Shown piece after piece: positions 7,984 through 15,815 of a stretch of DNA of 58,335 nucleotides. The DNA is taken from assembly GCF_003399765.1 (NCBI RefSeq), contig NZ_NFZV01000027.1, forward strand, positions 1 to 58,335, written 5' to 3'. Position numbers and translations under genes: made by a program. The stretch's first letter is position 1. Every line of letters begins with the position of its first letter. This DNA is from Alkalilimnicola ehrlichii. GTDB taxonomy: Bacteria > Pseudomonadota > Gammaproteobacteria > Nitrococcales > AK92. The notes under the pieces are model-generated. The model searched no databases. It saw nothing but the letters and a program-made list of their open reading frames with translations, and had not been told where the DNA came from.

Positions 7984-8920
7984 GGTCCAAGGAAACGTTC
8001 GCCATTGAAATGAATAAGATGTGACGGTGCGTCAGCAACCCATACTTCAGTTTCCCATGCAATATCACCGAGGTATCGGCCCATGACGGCCCTGTTCGGG
8101 AAAGCGGTGACATAGACTAGGCCAGCGGTAGATCCGGCGAATAGCGTTGCCAACTCGGCATGACGCTTGCCATCGACCGGCCCGTGACTGGTGACGGACT
8201 CGACCAGTAACAACCAGTTTTTGCAGTGTAGTGCAATACCACATCAGGCATTTTGCCGTGTGAATCTACTTTGACACCTAAGTTCGCAAGTAGGGGAGCA
8301 TCGAAGTAGCCCCACTTGTCGCCGGTATCTCCGGCATAGACCAGCGCACTACCCTGTGCGAAGCGTGGAGCGAAGTCTTCGATAATGGCGCGGATCAGCT
8401 CGCTATGCTCCCCAGGGCTGAGAGTGATTTCTTTGCCCGGCGCAATCTCAACCGGGATGCGATTCTGCTCCCGTTCCTTAGCGTATCTGGCAATGAGCGT
8501 TTCACGTTCAGCAAGATACGCGGTCAGCTTGTTATGCCACGCCGGAGTGCCGAATGTGCGTAGCAATGCAAGCGCGGTCGGTTCAATCTGATAAACCGCC
8601 TTCGGGCTATTCACCGGTCGGCCGGGTTCGTCCGGATTATATAGGGCCAGCCCCGCGTCGCAGAACTGGTGCATTGTTTGCCGACGAATTGTCTCGCGGG
8701 TATTCGGCGCATATTCTTTACCGTAGTGCTCCTTTGCCCAGTCCATGATTGGAGTAATACCCATGAGTGGGCTTTCTGCATCGGTCCAGCGTTTGCCTGG
8801 TGTTAGGTTCAACAACGCTAGCAGGCAGAGGGCGGAACGCTCGTTCTGTTGTGCTCGAGGCAGGCCTAAAGAAATGATGGTTTTTCGCGCAGCTTCGATG
8901 TAGTCGTCTTTTTTCGTCAT
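7968..8920 (-). CDS. Type II restriction endonuclease, BsuBI/PstI family (one frameshift)
   Basis: Two frames joined at five T's (8218-8222, plus strand; one base missing) give a ~317-residue BsuBI/PstI-type enzyme. The N-terminal part is the specificity/helical region (GLPRAQQNERSALCLLALL). After rejoining, the catalytic region reads MPDVVLHYTAKNWLLLVESV, then TSHGPVDGKRHAEL. PD...ExV is the PD-(D/E)xK-like core, and DIAWETEVWVADAP with FNGERFLGPY close the protein. PstI/BsuBI enzymes cut CTGCAG; that target is only an expectation here. The ATG at 8920 overlaps the methyltransferase stop (ATGA), so the pair is translationally coupled. Confidence 0.88.
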
Positions 8921-10400
8921 AACATCAAATCCCTCAGCTTGGCGTCGATTTTGTCTTGCGCGAGAGTTTCCTGCTGCGTCGCCCACTCTCCAAGCTGGAT
9001 TAGATCGTCCCGACTTGGGTACTTCATTAGTTTAAGGTCAGTTGCATTGACTTGTGTATGTCCGCTAAATCGCCGGAATTGTTCATCAACCGCAGTCGTG
9101 TTGAGGAATACCGCCAAACCACGAGCTAGCGATTCAGGCAGCCCCTGCTTATTCTCATGGAAGAGGTTTAGATGATTCTCGAAGCCCAGCATTGGCACGT
9201 TGCCAAAGGTGTTCGGCTCGACCACACTCGCTACGATTCGGCGCTTCTCTTCCTTGGATGAAAAGCGCCGGACTACGCAATAGAAGCCACTTGGATACAG
9301 CCATTTTTGGGTGTCGGCATTAAGTTCGATGGCGTTGGGTTTCTTCATTCCCTTAATAGGCCATGTGGTACCTACTTTGCTGAAATGGCCGGGATACAGT
9401 AGGGGCACGGTGCTCTCACTTGGCATGTCGCGCAGGTGCTTTTCAGTCGGAAATCGACCACCGGGCCCGTTGATACCTTAATGCCTATGTCAGCCAGTGT
9501 GCAGCGGATTGCTGGAGACAGCTCGATGGCGTTTTGCTCAGCCGATGTGGGTGCATGTATAAACCTCTCAGTATCATCCGGAAACACGATCCGATCGAAC
9601 GGGTGTTCATGATAGGAGAGGTCGGAAAAGCTGTCATCAGAGGAGGTCGAAACCGTGACCGATCCCTGTCGCCCTCCACACTCTAGGCGGATGATAATGT
9701 TCTCCTGTAGAACATCGTCATCCTTGAAGGCCTTGCTGCGTGATTCAAACAGGTGCATGTGGCAAAGCGCCGCATGATCAAGGATGAAGTTACGAAACGG
9801 CCGGTAATATGGACCATTGCAGAAACTGCGAGGAATGATAGCTACGATTTGCGCGCCCGGCGCTGCGTGGGCCACTGCCAAGGCCACGAACGCGCTGTAC
9901 AGGTTCACCGCTTCGATACCGACGCGTCGCAAGGCCGTCCGATGGGCCGACTGGCTGTTGATTTTCTTGTAGGGCGGATTAAGAATTGCGTGCGTATAGG
10001 GCCCTATAGGCGGCGAAAACAGATCGCCCGTTAATGATTCTACTGCGATATGAATAAAATCCTCCTGACGAATATTGGCAACAAAATCGCCCCTGTTATT
10101 GTAACTGTCTAGAATATGAGTCAGGTGCTCAATTAAGGCCGAGTCGAGCTCAAATGCATCTACAGAAACTCGCTTAAAACGAAATCCACCGCTTCTCCAC
10201 CTATCTAGGAAAGCCGCCGATAACGAACCTATCCCTGCGCCTGCATCTAACAGGCGACAGTTACCTTCCCCGTCAGGGAAAAGGCTTGCCATGAAGGCAG
10301 CCGTCCTTTCAGGCGTCAGAAACTGACCGAGCAGCGACTTTTTTGTGGCCTCGGTGTTCTTTGATAAGAGCAATCTTTTCTGCTCAACCGTTGATAACAA
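8917..10400 (-). CDS. Adenine-specific DNA methyltransferase, BsuBI/PstI partner (one frameshift)
   Basis: The frames 10400 to ~9440 and ~9440 to 8917 make one ~494-residue N6-adenine methyltransferase. It has the SAM motif LLDAGAGIGSLSAAF (about residue 50), catalytic NPPY (ILNPPYKK) and a C-terminal target-recognition region starting VPLLYPGHF. The frame breaks at four T's (9440-9443, plus strand); one extra base gives a continuous DFRLKKHLRDMP. I choose the TTG at 10400 because AGAAGGGGG lies 8 bases upstream and the start falls just after the attC-like site. An upstream ATG (10544) would make the protein read through attC. It protects the host from the downstream restriction enzyme. Confidence 0.88.
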
Positions 10401-10420
10401 TTCGGTACCCCCTTCTTTGC

Positions 10421-10477
10421 GCCCTAACGCGGAGTTAAGCTGCGGTAAAGTCGTCGATTGCAACTTGAAGTTAGGCG
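10421..10477 (-). other. attC site in front of the restriction-modification cassette
   Basis: On the minus strand R'' is GCCTAAC (exact consensus, 10470-10476), followed by TTCAAGTTG (L''). L' is CAGCTTAACTC, and R' is GTTAGGG (10422-10428). The order, the minimal 57-base size and the L' sequence match well-known attC sites such as those of aadA cassettes. It places the methyltransferase start ~20 bases after R' and makes the restriction-modification pair a ~2.5 kb cassette ending at the 7912-7983 site. Confidence 0.75.
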
Positions 10478-10544
10478 TTTCACCTGAAAAGCCTCTAAAG
10501 GCCGCCTTCCGCTGCTTCCAGCCTGTCGACGCGTCGGGCGACAA

Positions 10545-11310
10545 AGCCGCTAACGGGTTCGTCGGGCTCCGATAGCAACGCCTGCTTAAGCGTCGGTGGC
10601 GCAGCTTCCCTATGATGTTTCAGGGGCAGCGAAACCCGGTGCTGTGTTTGTGGAAACGGGCTGTTCAGGCCATTAGCTATATTTGACAGGAAGCCCCTGA
10701 GTACGCGGCCCAAGATGTTTGAGAAGCGTTCCTGAGCCCGCACGATGTCGTCCCGGGTATTACCGTCCTATGCTGGCACTGTGGAGGACTCTTTGACCAG
10801 CGCCTCAGCATCTCTACGGGGTCATATTGTCGTCAATGCTAACTAGTCGACTTTCCGGAAGGCTCTCCCAGGGCTGAAGCCCGCCCCCCTGACTTAACGA
10901 TTAGTTGCCGTATGCGCTTCATCTTGCCTGCTGTCCAACAGTAAGTAGATAATAAAACGCTGTGATAAAATACGGCAAATTGCCACGTAAGACGCAATTC
11001 GTCACTTCTCCATTGCGCCATCAAACCACTCAACAACTTACAAAACAACGCGTTAATTGTGCCACTTCGGCCACGATCTGGCATTAAAAGGCGACAGTCC
11101 TGGTTCGTATTAGGGGGATTTGTTCGCTATTACCGCTCGCTATTGGTTCAGGTGAAGGAGGCTGTGTAAATTCACGGTCTACAGGGAGGTAGCTTCTGTG
11201 AGTCAGTCCAAGCCTTTGGCACAGCAACAGGTGCGCGCAGCGGCTCGGTTTCGGCGGTGCTCGTGCGAGGTCGTGCGTCCAATAGCCTTCTTGCGGAGCC
11301 CTGTCTTGGA
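10545..11310. other. Region without a convincing gene
   Basis: This stretch holds only short overlapping frames without ribosome sites or recognisable protein sequence. A perfect GGGCT-GA-AGCCC hairpin lies at 10871-10882. An exact R-box match (ACTTAAC on plus, GTTAAGT on minus) at 10892-10898 could belong to a degraded attC between ~10836 and 10910, but its partner box is poor. The content is consistent with decayed cassettes. Confidence 0.45.
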
Positions 11311-11311
11311 A

Positions 11312-11340
11312 TATATGATCTGTATATAAATCATATACAG
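11312..11340. promoter_or_regulatory. Nested palindromes: operator of the ParD-like/MetAP pair
   Basis: Two interleaved perfect inverted repeats lie just before the ParD-like gene: TATATGAT (11312-11319) with ATCATATA (11330-11337), and CTGTATAT (11320-11327) with ATATACAG (11333-11340). The second ends 8 bases before the ATG. Interlocked AT-rich dyads over the promoter are typical of ribbon-helix-helix antitoxin autoregulation. TATATGAT or TATATAA could be the -10. Confidence 0.65.
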
Positions 11341-11348
11341 AGGTTGTT

Positions 11349-11555
11349 ATGGGGATCGTAAAGATCAGCGATGAGCTGCACGACGAGATCCGCAAAGCCA
11401 GTTCGGCGATGGTGCGTTCGATTAATGCTCAGGCGGAGTTTTGGATAAAGGTTGGTATGCTCGCGGAAACCAACCCCCACATGACGTTCACCGAGATCAT
11501 GAAGCAGCAGATGAAGCTGGCCGCAGTTGATCTGGAGCGGATTTCTAGTGAGTAA
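11349..11555 (+). CDS. ParD-like antitoxin-type DNA-binding protein
   Basis: A 68-residue protein starting MGIVKISDELHDEIRKAS, with a ribbon-like start and helices as in the ParD-like (DUF3423) family. TFTEIMKQQMK forms the C-terminal helix. The family is described as ParD-like antitoxins, yet the partner here is not a ParE or PIN toxin but a methionine aminopeptidase, whose GTG start overlaps this stop by 8 bases. Nested palindromes immediately upstream suggest autoregulation. A role as repressor or partner of the aminopeptidase is inferred. Confidence 0.75.
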   Translation: MGIVKISDELHDEIRKASSAMVRSINAQAEFWIKVGMLAETNPHMTFTEIMKQQMKLAAVDLERISSE

Positions 11556-12360
11556 GGTGGTTATAAAGGGGGCCGACGCGCTGGAGCGGATGCGCGAGTC
11601 TGGCCGTCTGCTTGCGGCGGTGTTTGCATATCTTGATGCGCATATCGACGCGGGTATATCGACAATGCACATCGACACCTTGGCTGAGCGTTATATCGTC
11701 GATGTGCTGAAGGCGCGGCCGGCGAGTAAAGGGCAGTACGGGTTCGCTTTCTCGCTTAACACATCGGTCAACCGCGTTGTTTGTCACGGTATCCCGTCGG
11801 ATACCAAGATCTTGAAGGCCGGCGATATCGTTAACGTCGATATCACGTTGGAGAAGAACGGCTACATAGCCGACTCCAGCAAGATGTATATGATCGGCGC
11901 GGTCTCGCCGGCGGCAAAACGCTTGGTCGATGTGACGTATCAGGCTATGTGGAAGGGGATTGAGGTGGTTAGGCCGGGGGCTACGCTCGGCGATATCGGC
12001 CATGCTATCCAGCAATGCGCGGAATCGAAGGGTTATTCCGTCGTTCGCGAATACTGTGGGCACGGTATCGGCATGACTATGCATGAGGAGCCCCAGGTGC
12101 TTCACTATGGCACTCCCGGCAAAGGGTTGGTGCTCAAAGAGGGCATGACGTTCACGATCGAACCTATGATTAACCAGGGTGCGGCCAAGGTGAAGGTGAA
12201 ACGCGATGGCTGGACGGTCGTCACCGCCGATAAAAAGCTTTCTGCGCAATGGGAGCACACAATAGCCGTTACCGCGAACGGTTTCGAGGTGTTGACCTTA
12301 CGCGAGGAGGAGAAAGCTCAGCGAGCCGGTGCTCTACAGGTCGGCGGGATGCGCACGTGA
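11548..12360 (+). CDS. Type I methionine aminopeptidase, second-copy type
   Basis: A 270-residue M24-family enzyme with all expected metal and catalytic positions: His in VVCHGIP, Asp in NVDIT and IADSSK, His in GHGIGMTMHEEP, and Glu in FTIEPM and QWEHTIAV. It removes the initiator Met from nascent proteins. I choose the GTG at 11548, inside the end of the ParD-like gene, over the upstream frame start at 11527 because it gives the usual short N terminus and tight coupling. Lying in an accessory region beside an antitoxin-type gene, it is unlikely to be the housekeeping copy. Toxic, modulating or resistance activity is possible but unproven. Confidence 0.85.
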   Translation: MSKVVIKGADALERMRESGRLLAAVFAYLDAHIDAGISTMHIDTLAERYIVDVLKARPASKGQYGFAFSLNTSVNRVVCHGIPSDTKILKAGDIVNVDITLEKNGYIADSSKMYMIGAVSPAAKRLVDVTYQAMWKGIEVVRPGATLGDIGHAIQQCAESKGYSVVREYCGHGIGMTMHEEPQVLHYGTPGKGLVLKEGMTFTIEPMINQGAAKVKVKRDGWTVVTADKKLSAQWEHTIAVTANGFEVLTLREEEKAQRAGALQVGGMRT

Positions 12361-12467
12361 AACCGCACAGGCAAACCGACACCTGAAGCGATGCCCTTAA
12401 TGGCGCTTCCAACGACACCTGCCGTATGTCCCGGCATCGCGCCGGCGTTACGCGGACATATATCATG
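12361..12467. other. Hairpin-rich convergent spacer
   Basis: The spacer between the MetAP and the GAD/DUF1851 genes contains CCGGC-GCGAT-GCCGG and TATGTC/GACATA arms read on the minus strand. It may act as a bidirectional terminator or be a very degraded attC. R-box-like GCGTAAC and GTTGGAA flank it but do not pair with each other. Confidence 0.3.
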
Positions 12468-13046
12468 CTATTTGCCGAGTGCGAGTTGCAAAAGAAATTC
12501 GAGATGGACAACAGCATTGCCATGCTCGACATTCTCGATTGATTCGCGCCCGCCTAGCCGTAGTGCCGGGGTATAGAAAAAGATTTCCTGCGCGGGTATT
12601 TCGCCAAACCGCTTTGTTAGCTCCTCAAACATTTTGGGGTTTAGTAATTCTTCTCTAACTTCTCTGTCGTCTGCAAGCACGGCGAGAAACTCGCTCCCGG
12701 AGTAAGTGCAGACATCCGTCTCCGAGGTATGGGGGTTGATGAAAGAGACGTCATCGATGTCGTCTGTCAACCAGCGATGATAAAATAACGTACCTGTAGA
12801 AGAAATGGCGACGGTGGTGCGAGACTCGTCAACCTCATCTCGAAGTAGCCAACCCATCAGGCATTTTTCATATTCGTCGGGGTTGATTATCTTGATCTCG
12901 CCATTGCCATAATTCCCAAACCCGCCACGCTCCCAAAGCTCAAGGATAGATGCCGGAAGGCGTTGCGAATATTTGTCTAATTGTTTTGCAGTCGGCGGAA
13001 TGTTGTCGCTGCTCGGCGGGAACGTTTTTAGAAAACCATCAATCAC
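12468..13046 (-). CDS. GAD-like/DUF1851 protein, orphan type VI immunity-like
   Basis: A 192-residue protein. The N half resembles the GAD-like domain (LPASILELWERGGFGNYGNG, then IINPDEYE). The C half resembles DUF1851 (FGEIPAQEIFFYTPALRLGG and ENVEHGNAVVHLEFL). This pairing is known in immunity proteins such as Tdi1, which neutralise type VI effectors. No toxin, VgrG or PAAR gene is adjacent, so this looks like an orphan immunity gene. The GTG at 13046 is chosen because a perfect AGGAGG lies just upstream. Location at the edge of the cassette region suggests acquisition by transfer. Confidence 0.72.
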   Translation of the reverse strand: MIDGFLKTFPPSSDNIPPTAKQLDKYSQRLPASILELWERGGFGNYGNGEIKIINPDEYEKCLMGWLLRDEVDESRTTVAISSTGTLFYHRWLTDDIDDVSFINPHTSETDVCTYSGSEFLAVLADDREVREELLNPKMFEELTKRFGEIPAQEIFFYTPALRLGGRESIENVEHGNAVVHLEFLLQLALGK

Positions 13047-13093
13047 AGCATACCTCCTATATGCGGCTAACGCATTTGCGTAGATAGATTTAA

Positions 13094-13162
13094 ATTCTAA
13101 CGGGAGTAGAGCCCGATAACAGCTGTGGCCTAAGCTTGGGCGCCGTGAAGGCGCACTAGAAT
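13094..13162 (-). other. Weak attC-like candidate upstream of the immunity-like gene
   Basis: On the minus strand ATTCTAGT and GTTAGAAT form imperfect outer arms 69 bases apart. Inside are GCGCC/GGCGC and CGGG/CCCG stems. The R' side ends in GTTAGAA, near consensus, but R'' is degenerate and the interior forms several hairpins rather than one stem. It is listed because the gene at 13046 starts ~48 bases past it. Confidence 0.25.
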
Positions 13163-13193
13163 CAGCCGACACCGATCTGCTAGCAGTACCGGC

Positions 13194-13796
13194 TTACCAA
13201 CTATAGCGATACCCGACGAGAACGCTTCGATCCGAGTCGGCCGAACTCAACGTTAACCGCGCGCTATGGTGATTCCCCCACCAGAATGCTCCTTCCAGGG
13301 TGGCTTCCGTTGCTGAGCCCGATATCGTCGAGTTAGCTAATGCGGTCATAATCTCGACAGACTCCGGAGACAGCCAGGCCCTAACCGCCAGGCCATAAAG
13401 AATCCCATCGTCGTCGGATTTAAGGCATACGTTATCGACGCACGCTTCCGCGTTAACCGCCAAAAAGCCGCTCGTCGGAATAATATCGATTCGATCCGTT
13501 ACCGTTATCGGAAACGCAACGCCGATGACCAGCTGCCCGTAGCCAAGCTCCGTCTTTCCCTTCTCGGCATGGGCGCCGGCGATGCCCCCGTGGAGCACCA
13601 GCCCGCCGTCGAACTGGTGAGCCCGGCTGATCGAGAATGCACTAAGCGTTTTGTACTGGCGGTCGTTTATACGTATGGCTTCGTCGAGCGTTAAGGCTCC
13701 AACCGAAAACTCAAGATAGGTATACGAAAAATTATTCGCCGCAGAACTTTGCGAATACGCGAACAGCAAACTGCAAAACAACAGGAGCCGCGACAA
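13194..13796 (-). CDS. Secreted outer-membrane beta-barrel-like protein
   Basis: A 200-residue protein with an N-terminal signal peptide (LLLFCSLLFAYSQSSAA). Alternating hydrophobic strands follow, and the chain ends in YRYSW, an aromatic C terminus typical of Bam-folded barrels. Two Cys (EACVDNVCL) could form a loop disulfide. I do not recognise the family. A TTG start at 13796 is inferred because the signal peptide begins there and GGGGGGAAAG lies upstream. Confidence 0.6.
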   Translation of the reverse strand: MSRLLLFCSLLFAYSQSSAANNFSYTYLEFSVGALTLDEAIRINDRQYKTLSAFSISRAHQFDGGLVLHGGIAGAHAEKGKTELGYGQLVIGVAFPITVTDRIDIIPTSGFLAVNAEACVDNVCLKSDDDGILYGLAVRAWLSPESVEIMTALANSTISGSATEATLEGAFWWGNHHSARLTLSSADSDRSVLVGYRYSW

Positions 13797-13828
13797 AAAA
13801 CACCACTTTCCCCCCCAAAAAAAGGATA

Positions 13829-13850
13829 CTGCTCAGTGCCCTATGAGCAG
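13829..13850. promoter_or_regulatory. Inverted repeat upstream of the barrel-like gene
   Basis: CTGCTCA and TGAGCAG are perfect arms with an 8-base spacer. They lie 33 bases upstream of the minus-strand gene that starts at 13796. It could be an operator or a small terminator; no T-tract follows on either strand. Confidence 0.35.
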
Positions 13851-14073
13851 CTTCAATCTTCTGCATAGTTATATAGTGAATAACTAAACAACAATAGAGG
13901 CATAGTACGGTGTTAAGGAGACACTGACCAATTCCCTGAGGCTCTGCGCTCCTGAGCCGCGGCCTGGCGAGAAAGCGGAAGTAGTTGTTCTACTAGCCGT
14001 CTTCTGGAATGATAAAACCCGCGAGCGTGGCACAGCGTTGTGCCACTGGCCAATATTCGGGGTTTGAACGCTG

Positions 14074-14490
14074 ATGCACCTGCACGCGAGACAGTCACGA
14101 TCTCCGCTCCAGCTGCTTGCCGCAGCGCTGGTGATCGTACTCGCCTGTCAGTTTTTACTTGGCTACTCGTTGCACAGGCACACGGTAGTCGACTGCGATA
14201 CCCCGCTTGCCGTGCATTCCGATTACCATGATCTCGGCGAAGCTCATCCCCATCAAGTCGGCGTCGCGCCCGATAAACTGCCGAAAGCGTTCGATGACAT
14301 CAAGGTGCCGGTGCTGCTGCTGATAGCCGTCTTCCTGGTGGTTTGGACGGCACCGCAAAAAGCGTTAAGCCGCCTGTCGACGCTCCGCCGATTCTGTCCA
14401 CATTTTATTCCCCCCGACCTTTCACACGCGCTCCTCCCAGCGCTTGACGATCTCTCCCTTGGGTTGAGCGGCGTTAGGCGTCGCTCTTAA
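14074..14490 (+). CDS. Small membrane/periplasmic protein at head of metal-efflux operon
   Basis: A 138-residue protein with an N-terminal hydrophobic helix (LLAAALVIVLACQFLLGY), a His-containing middle (HRHTVV, HSDYHDLGEAHPHQV) and a second helix (VPVLLLIAVFLVVWT). I do not recognise a family; similar His-bearing small proteins often precede heavy-metal RND operons. The His-rich stretch between two helices is compatible with periplasmic metal binding. It lies 42 bases before the outer-membrane pore gene, separated by a small hairpin. Confidence 0.55.
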   Translation: MHLHARQSRSPLQLLAAALVIVLACQFLLGYSLHRHTVVDCDTPLAVHSDYHDLGEAHPHQVGVAPDKLPKAFDDIKVPVLLLIAVFLVVWTAPQKALSRLSTLRRFCPHFIPPDLSHALLPALDDLSLGLSGVRRRS

Positions 14491-14500
14491 TACCGCGCAT

Positions 14501-14515
14501 CCGGCTGCCAGCCGG
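14501..14515 (+). other. Small hairpin between operon genes
   Basis: CCGGCT-GCC-AGCCGG forms a 6-bp stem with a 3-base loop between the His-bearing small gene and the TolC-type gene. No T-run follows, so mRNA processing or attenuation is more likely than termination. Confidence 0.3.
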
Positions 14516-14532
14516 AATGACGGAGTGTTGTC

Positions 14533-15804
14533 ATGCGCAAGAAATACTTATCGGATCGCGCCCGGCGGGTGCGCCCCGTCGTTCTTATTGCCAGTCTCGC
14601 GTTGGCTGTGCCGATCGTGGCGGCTGCCGAGAGCTGGAGCCTGGAGCGTAGCGTCGCTCGGGCTGTTGACGTTTCGCCTGCTTATGCGGCGTCGCGCGCC
14701 GCTGTCTTGGCACGCCAGGGCGATCTCGCCGAGGCGGGACGCTGGCCAAACCCTGCTGTGGAAATCACGCTGGGCGACGGACTAGGTCGCGAACTTGGCG
14801 CTGCCGACTGGCGGGGGCAGGAGTATGCCGTTAGCCAGACCGTGCCCCTTGGCGGCCGTTTACGCGAACAGCGCCGTGCAGTAGCGCGGGATCTGGCGGC
14901 CACTCAGGCCCAGGCCGATGCCGCTGCGCTCGATGTCGAGTATGCCGCTGCTTCGGCCTTTCACCAGCTCCAATGGGCAAGGGAGCAGGTGCTGTTGGCG
15001 CAGGCGCAACGTGAGCGTACGCGCGAATTCCGCCGGATCGGCCAGCGCCGTGCTGCCGCCGGCGATCTCTCCAGCAGAGAGGAGCTTCGCCTCGAACTGC
15101 TGGCCGCCGAGGCGGAGGCGGCGTTGGAGGATGCCACGCGGGAGGTGTCCGCCGCCCGTTTGCGCCTGCTGGCGCTGCTCGATCTGCCGGCGGAGCATGC
15201 GTTTGAACCCCGTCCGCTTACTCGGCCCGCTTCTCCGCCCACGCTCGATGAGCTGCTTGAGCGTCAGCGCGAGCATCCGGCGGCACGGATTGCGCGCGAG
15301 CGGTTCGAAGCTGCTTCCGCCCGTCGTGCCGAGGCTCGCGCCGCGCGCCTGCCGGATCTGGAGCTGCGCGTTACGCGCGAGGAGGAAGTCTTCGACGGCC
15401 GGCGTCAGGCGGCGTACTCGGTCGGGCTGCAAGTTGAGCTTCCGCTGTGGCGCTCGGGGCTCGGGCGCCTCGAAGCCAGTAGTGGCGAGGTGCTGAGGAC
15501 TCAAGAGGAGCTGCGGCTAACGCAGCGCGACCGCCACACGGCACTGGCGGAGAGCCACGGGCAACTCGCTCGTTTGCTTGAGCGCAGTGCCCGCCACCAA
15601 AGCGCTGTGCTCGAGCGTTCGCAGCAGGTGCTGACCCTGACCGAGCAAGGTTATGCCGCCGGAGAGCTGGCGCTCGCCGAACTCATCGACGCCGCACAGG
15701 CGAATTGGGGTGCCGCCCGACAGCAGCTGGATCTTTTGCTTCAGGCGAACTTACACGAGGCGCAGCTGCGCCATGCCGCAGGCCTGCGGCTGACTACTCA
15801 TTAG
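14533..15804 (+). CDS. TolC-family outer-membrane channel of heavy-metal efflux (CzcC/CusC type)
   Basis: A 423-residue protein with a signal peptide ending near VPIVAAAES and two OEP repeats of long helices (residues ~45-215 and ~225-420). Repeat motifs include RWPNPAVEI and ELPLWRSGLGRLEA. It forms the trimeric outer-membrane tunnel of a tripartite metal pump. The next gene starts 12 bases after the stop. RBS CGGAG lies before ATG 14533. Confidence 0.87.
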   Translation: MRKKYLSDRARRVRPVVLIASLALAVPIVAAAESWSLERSVARAVDVSPAYAASRAAVLARQGDLAEAGRWPNPAVEITLGDGLGRELGAADWRGQEYAVSQTVPLGGRLREQRRAVARDLAATQAQADAAALDVEYAAASAFHQLQWAREQVLLAQAQRERTREFRRIGQRRAAAGDLSSREELRLELLAAEAEAALEDATREVSAARLRLLALLDLPAEHAFEPRPLTRPASPPTLDELLERQREHPAARIARERFEAASARRAEARAARLPDLELRVTREEEVFDGRRQAAYSVGLQVELPLWRSGLGRLEASSGEVLRTQEELRLTQRDRHTALAESHGQLARLLERSARHQSAVLERSQQVLTLTEQGYAAGELALAELIDAAQANWGAARQQLDLLLQANLHEAQLRHAAGLRLTTH

Positions 15805-15815
15805 GACACGCATCA

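Noticed and set aside
10495-10743. Minus-strand 82-codon frame in the cassette region
   Set aside because: No ribosome site, no recognisable similarity, biased towards charged repeats, and its end runs towards the attC site; more likely non-coding or a remnant.
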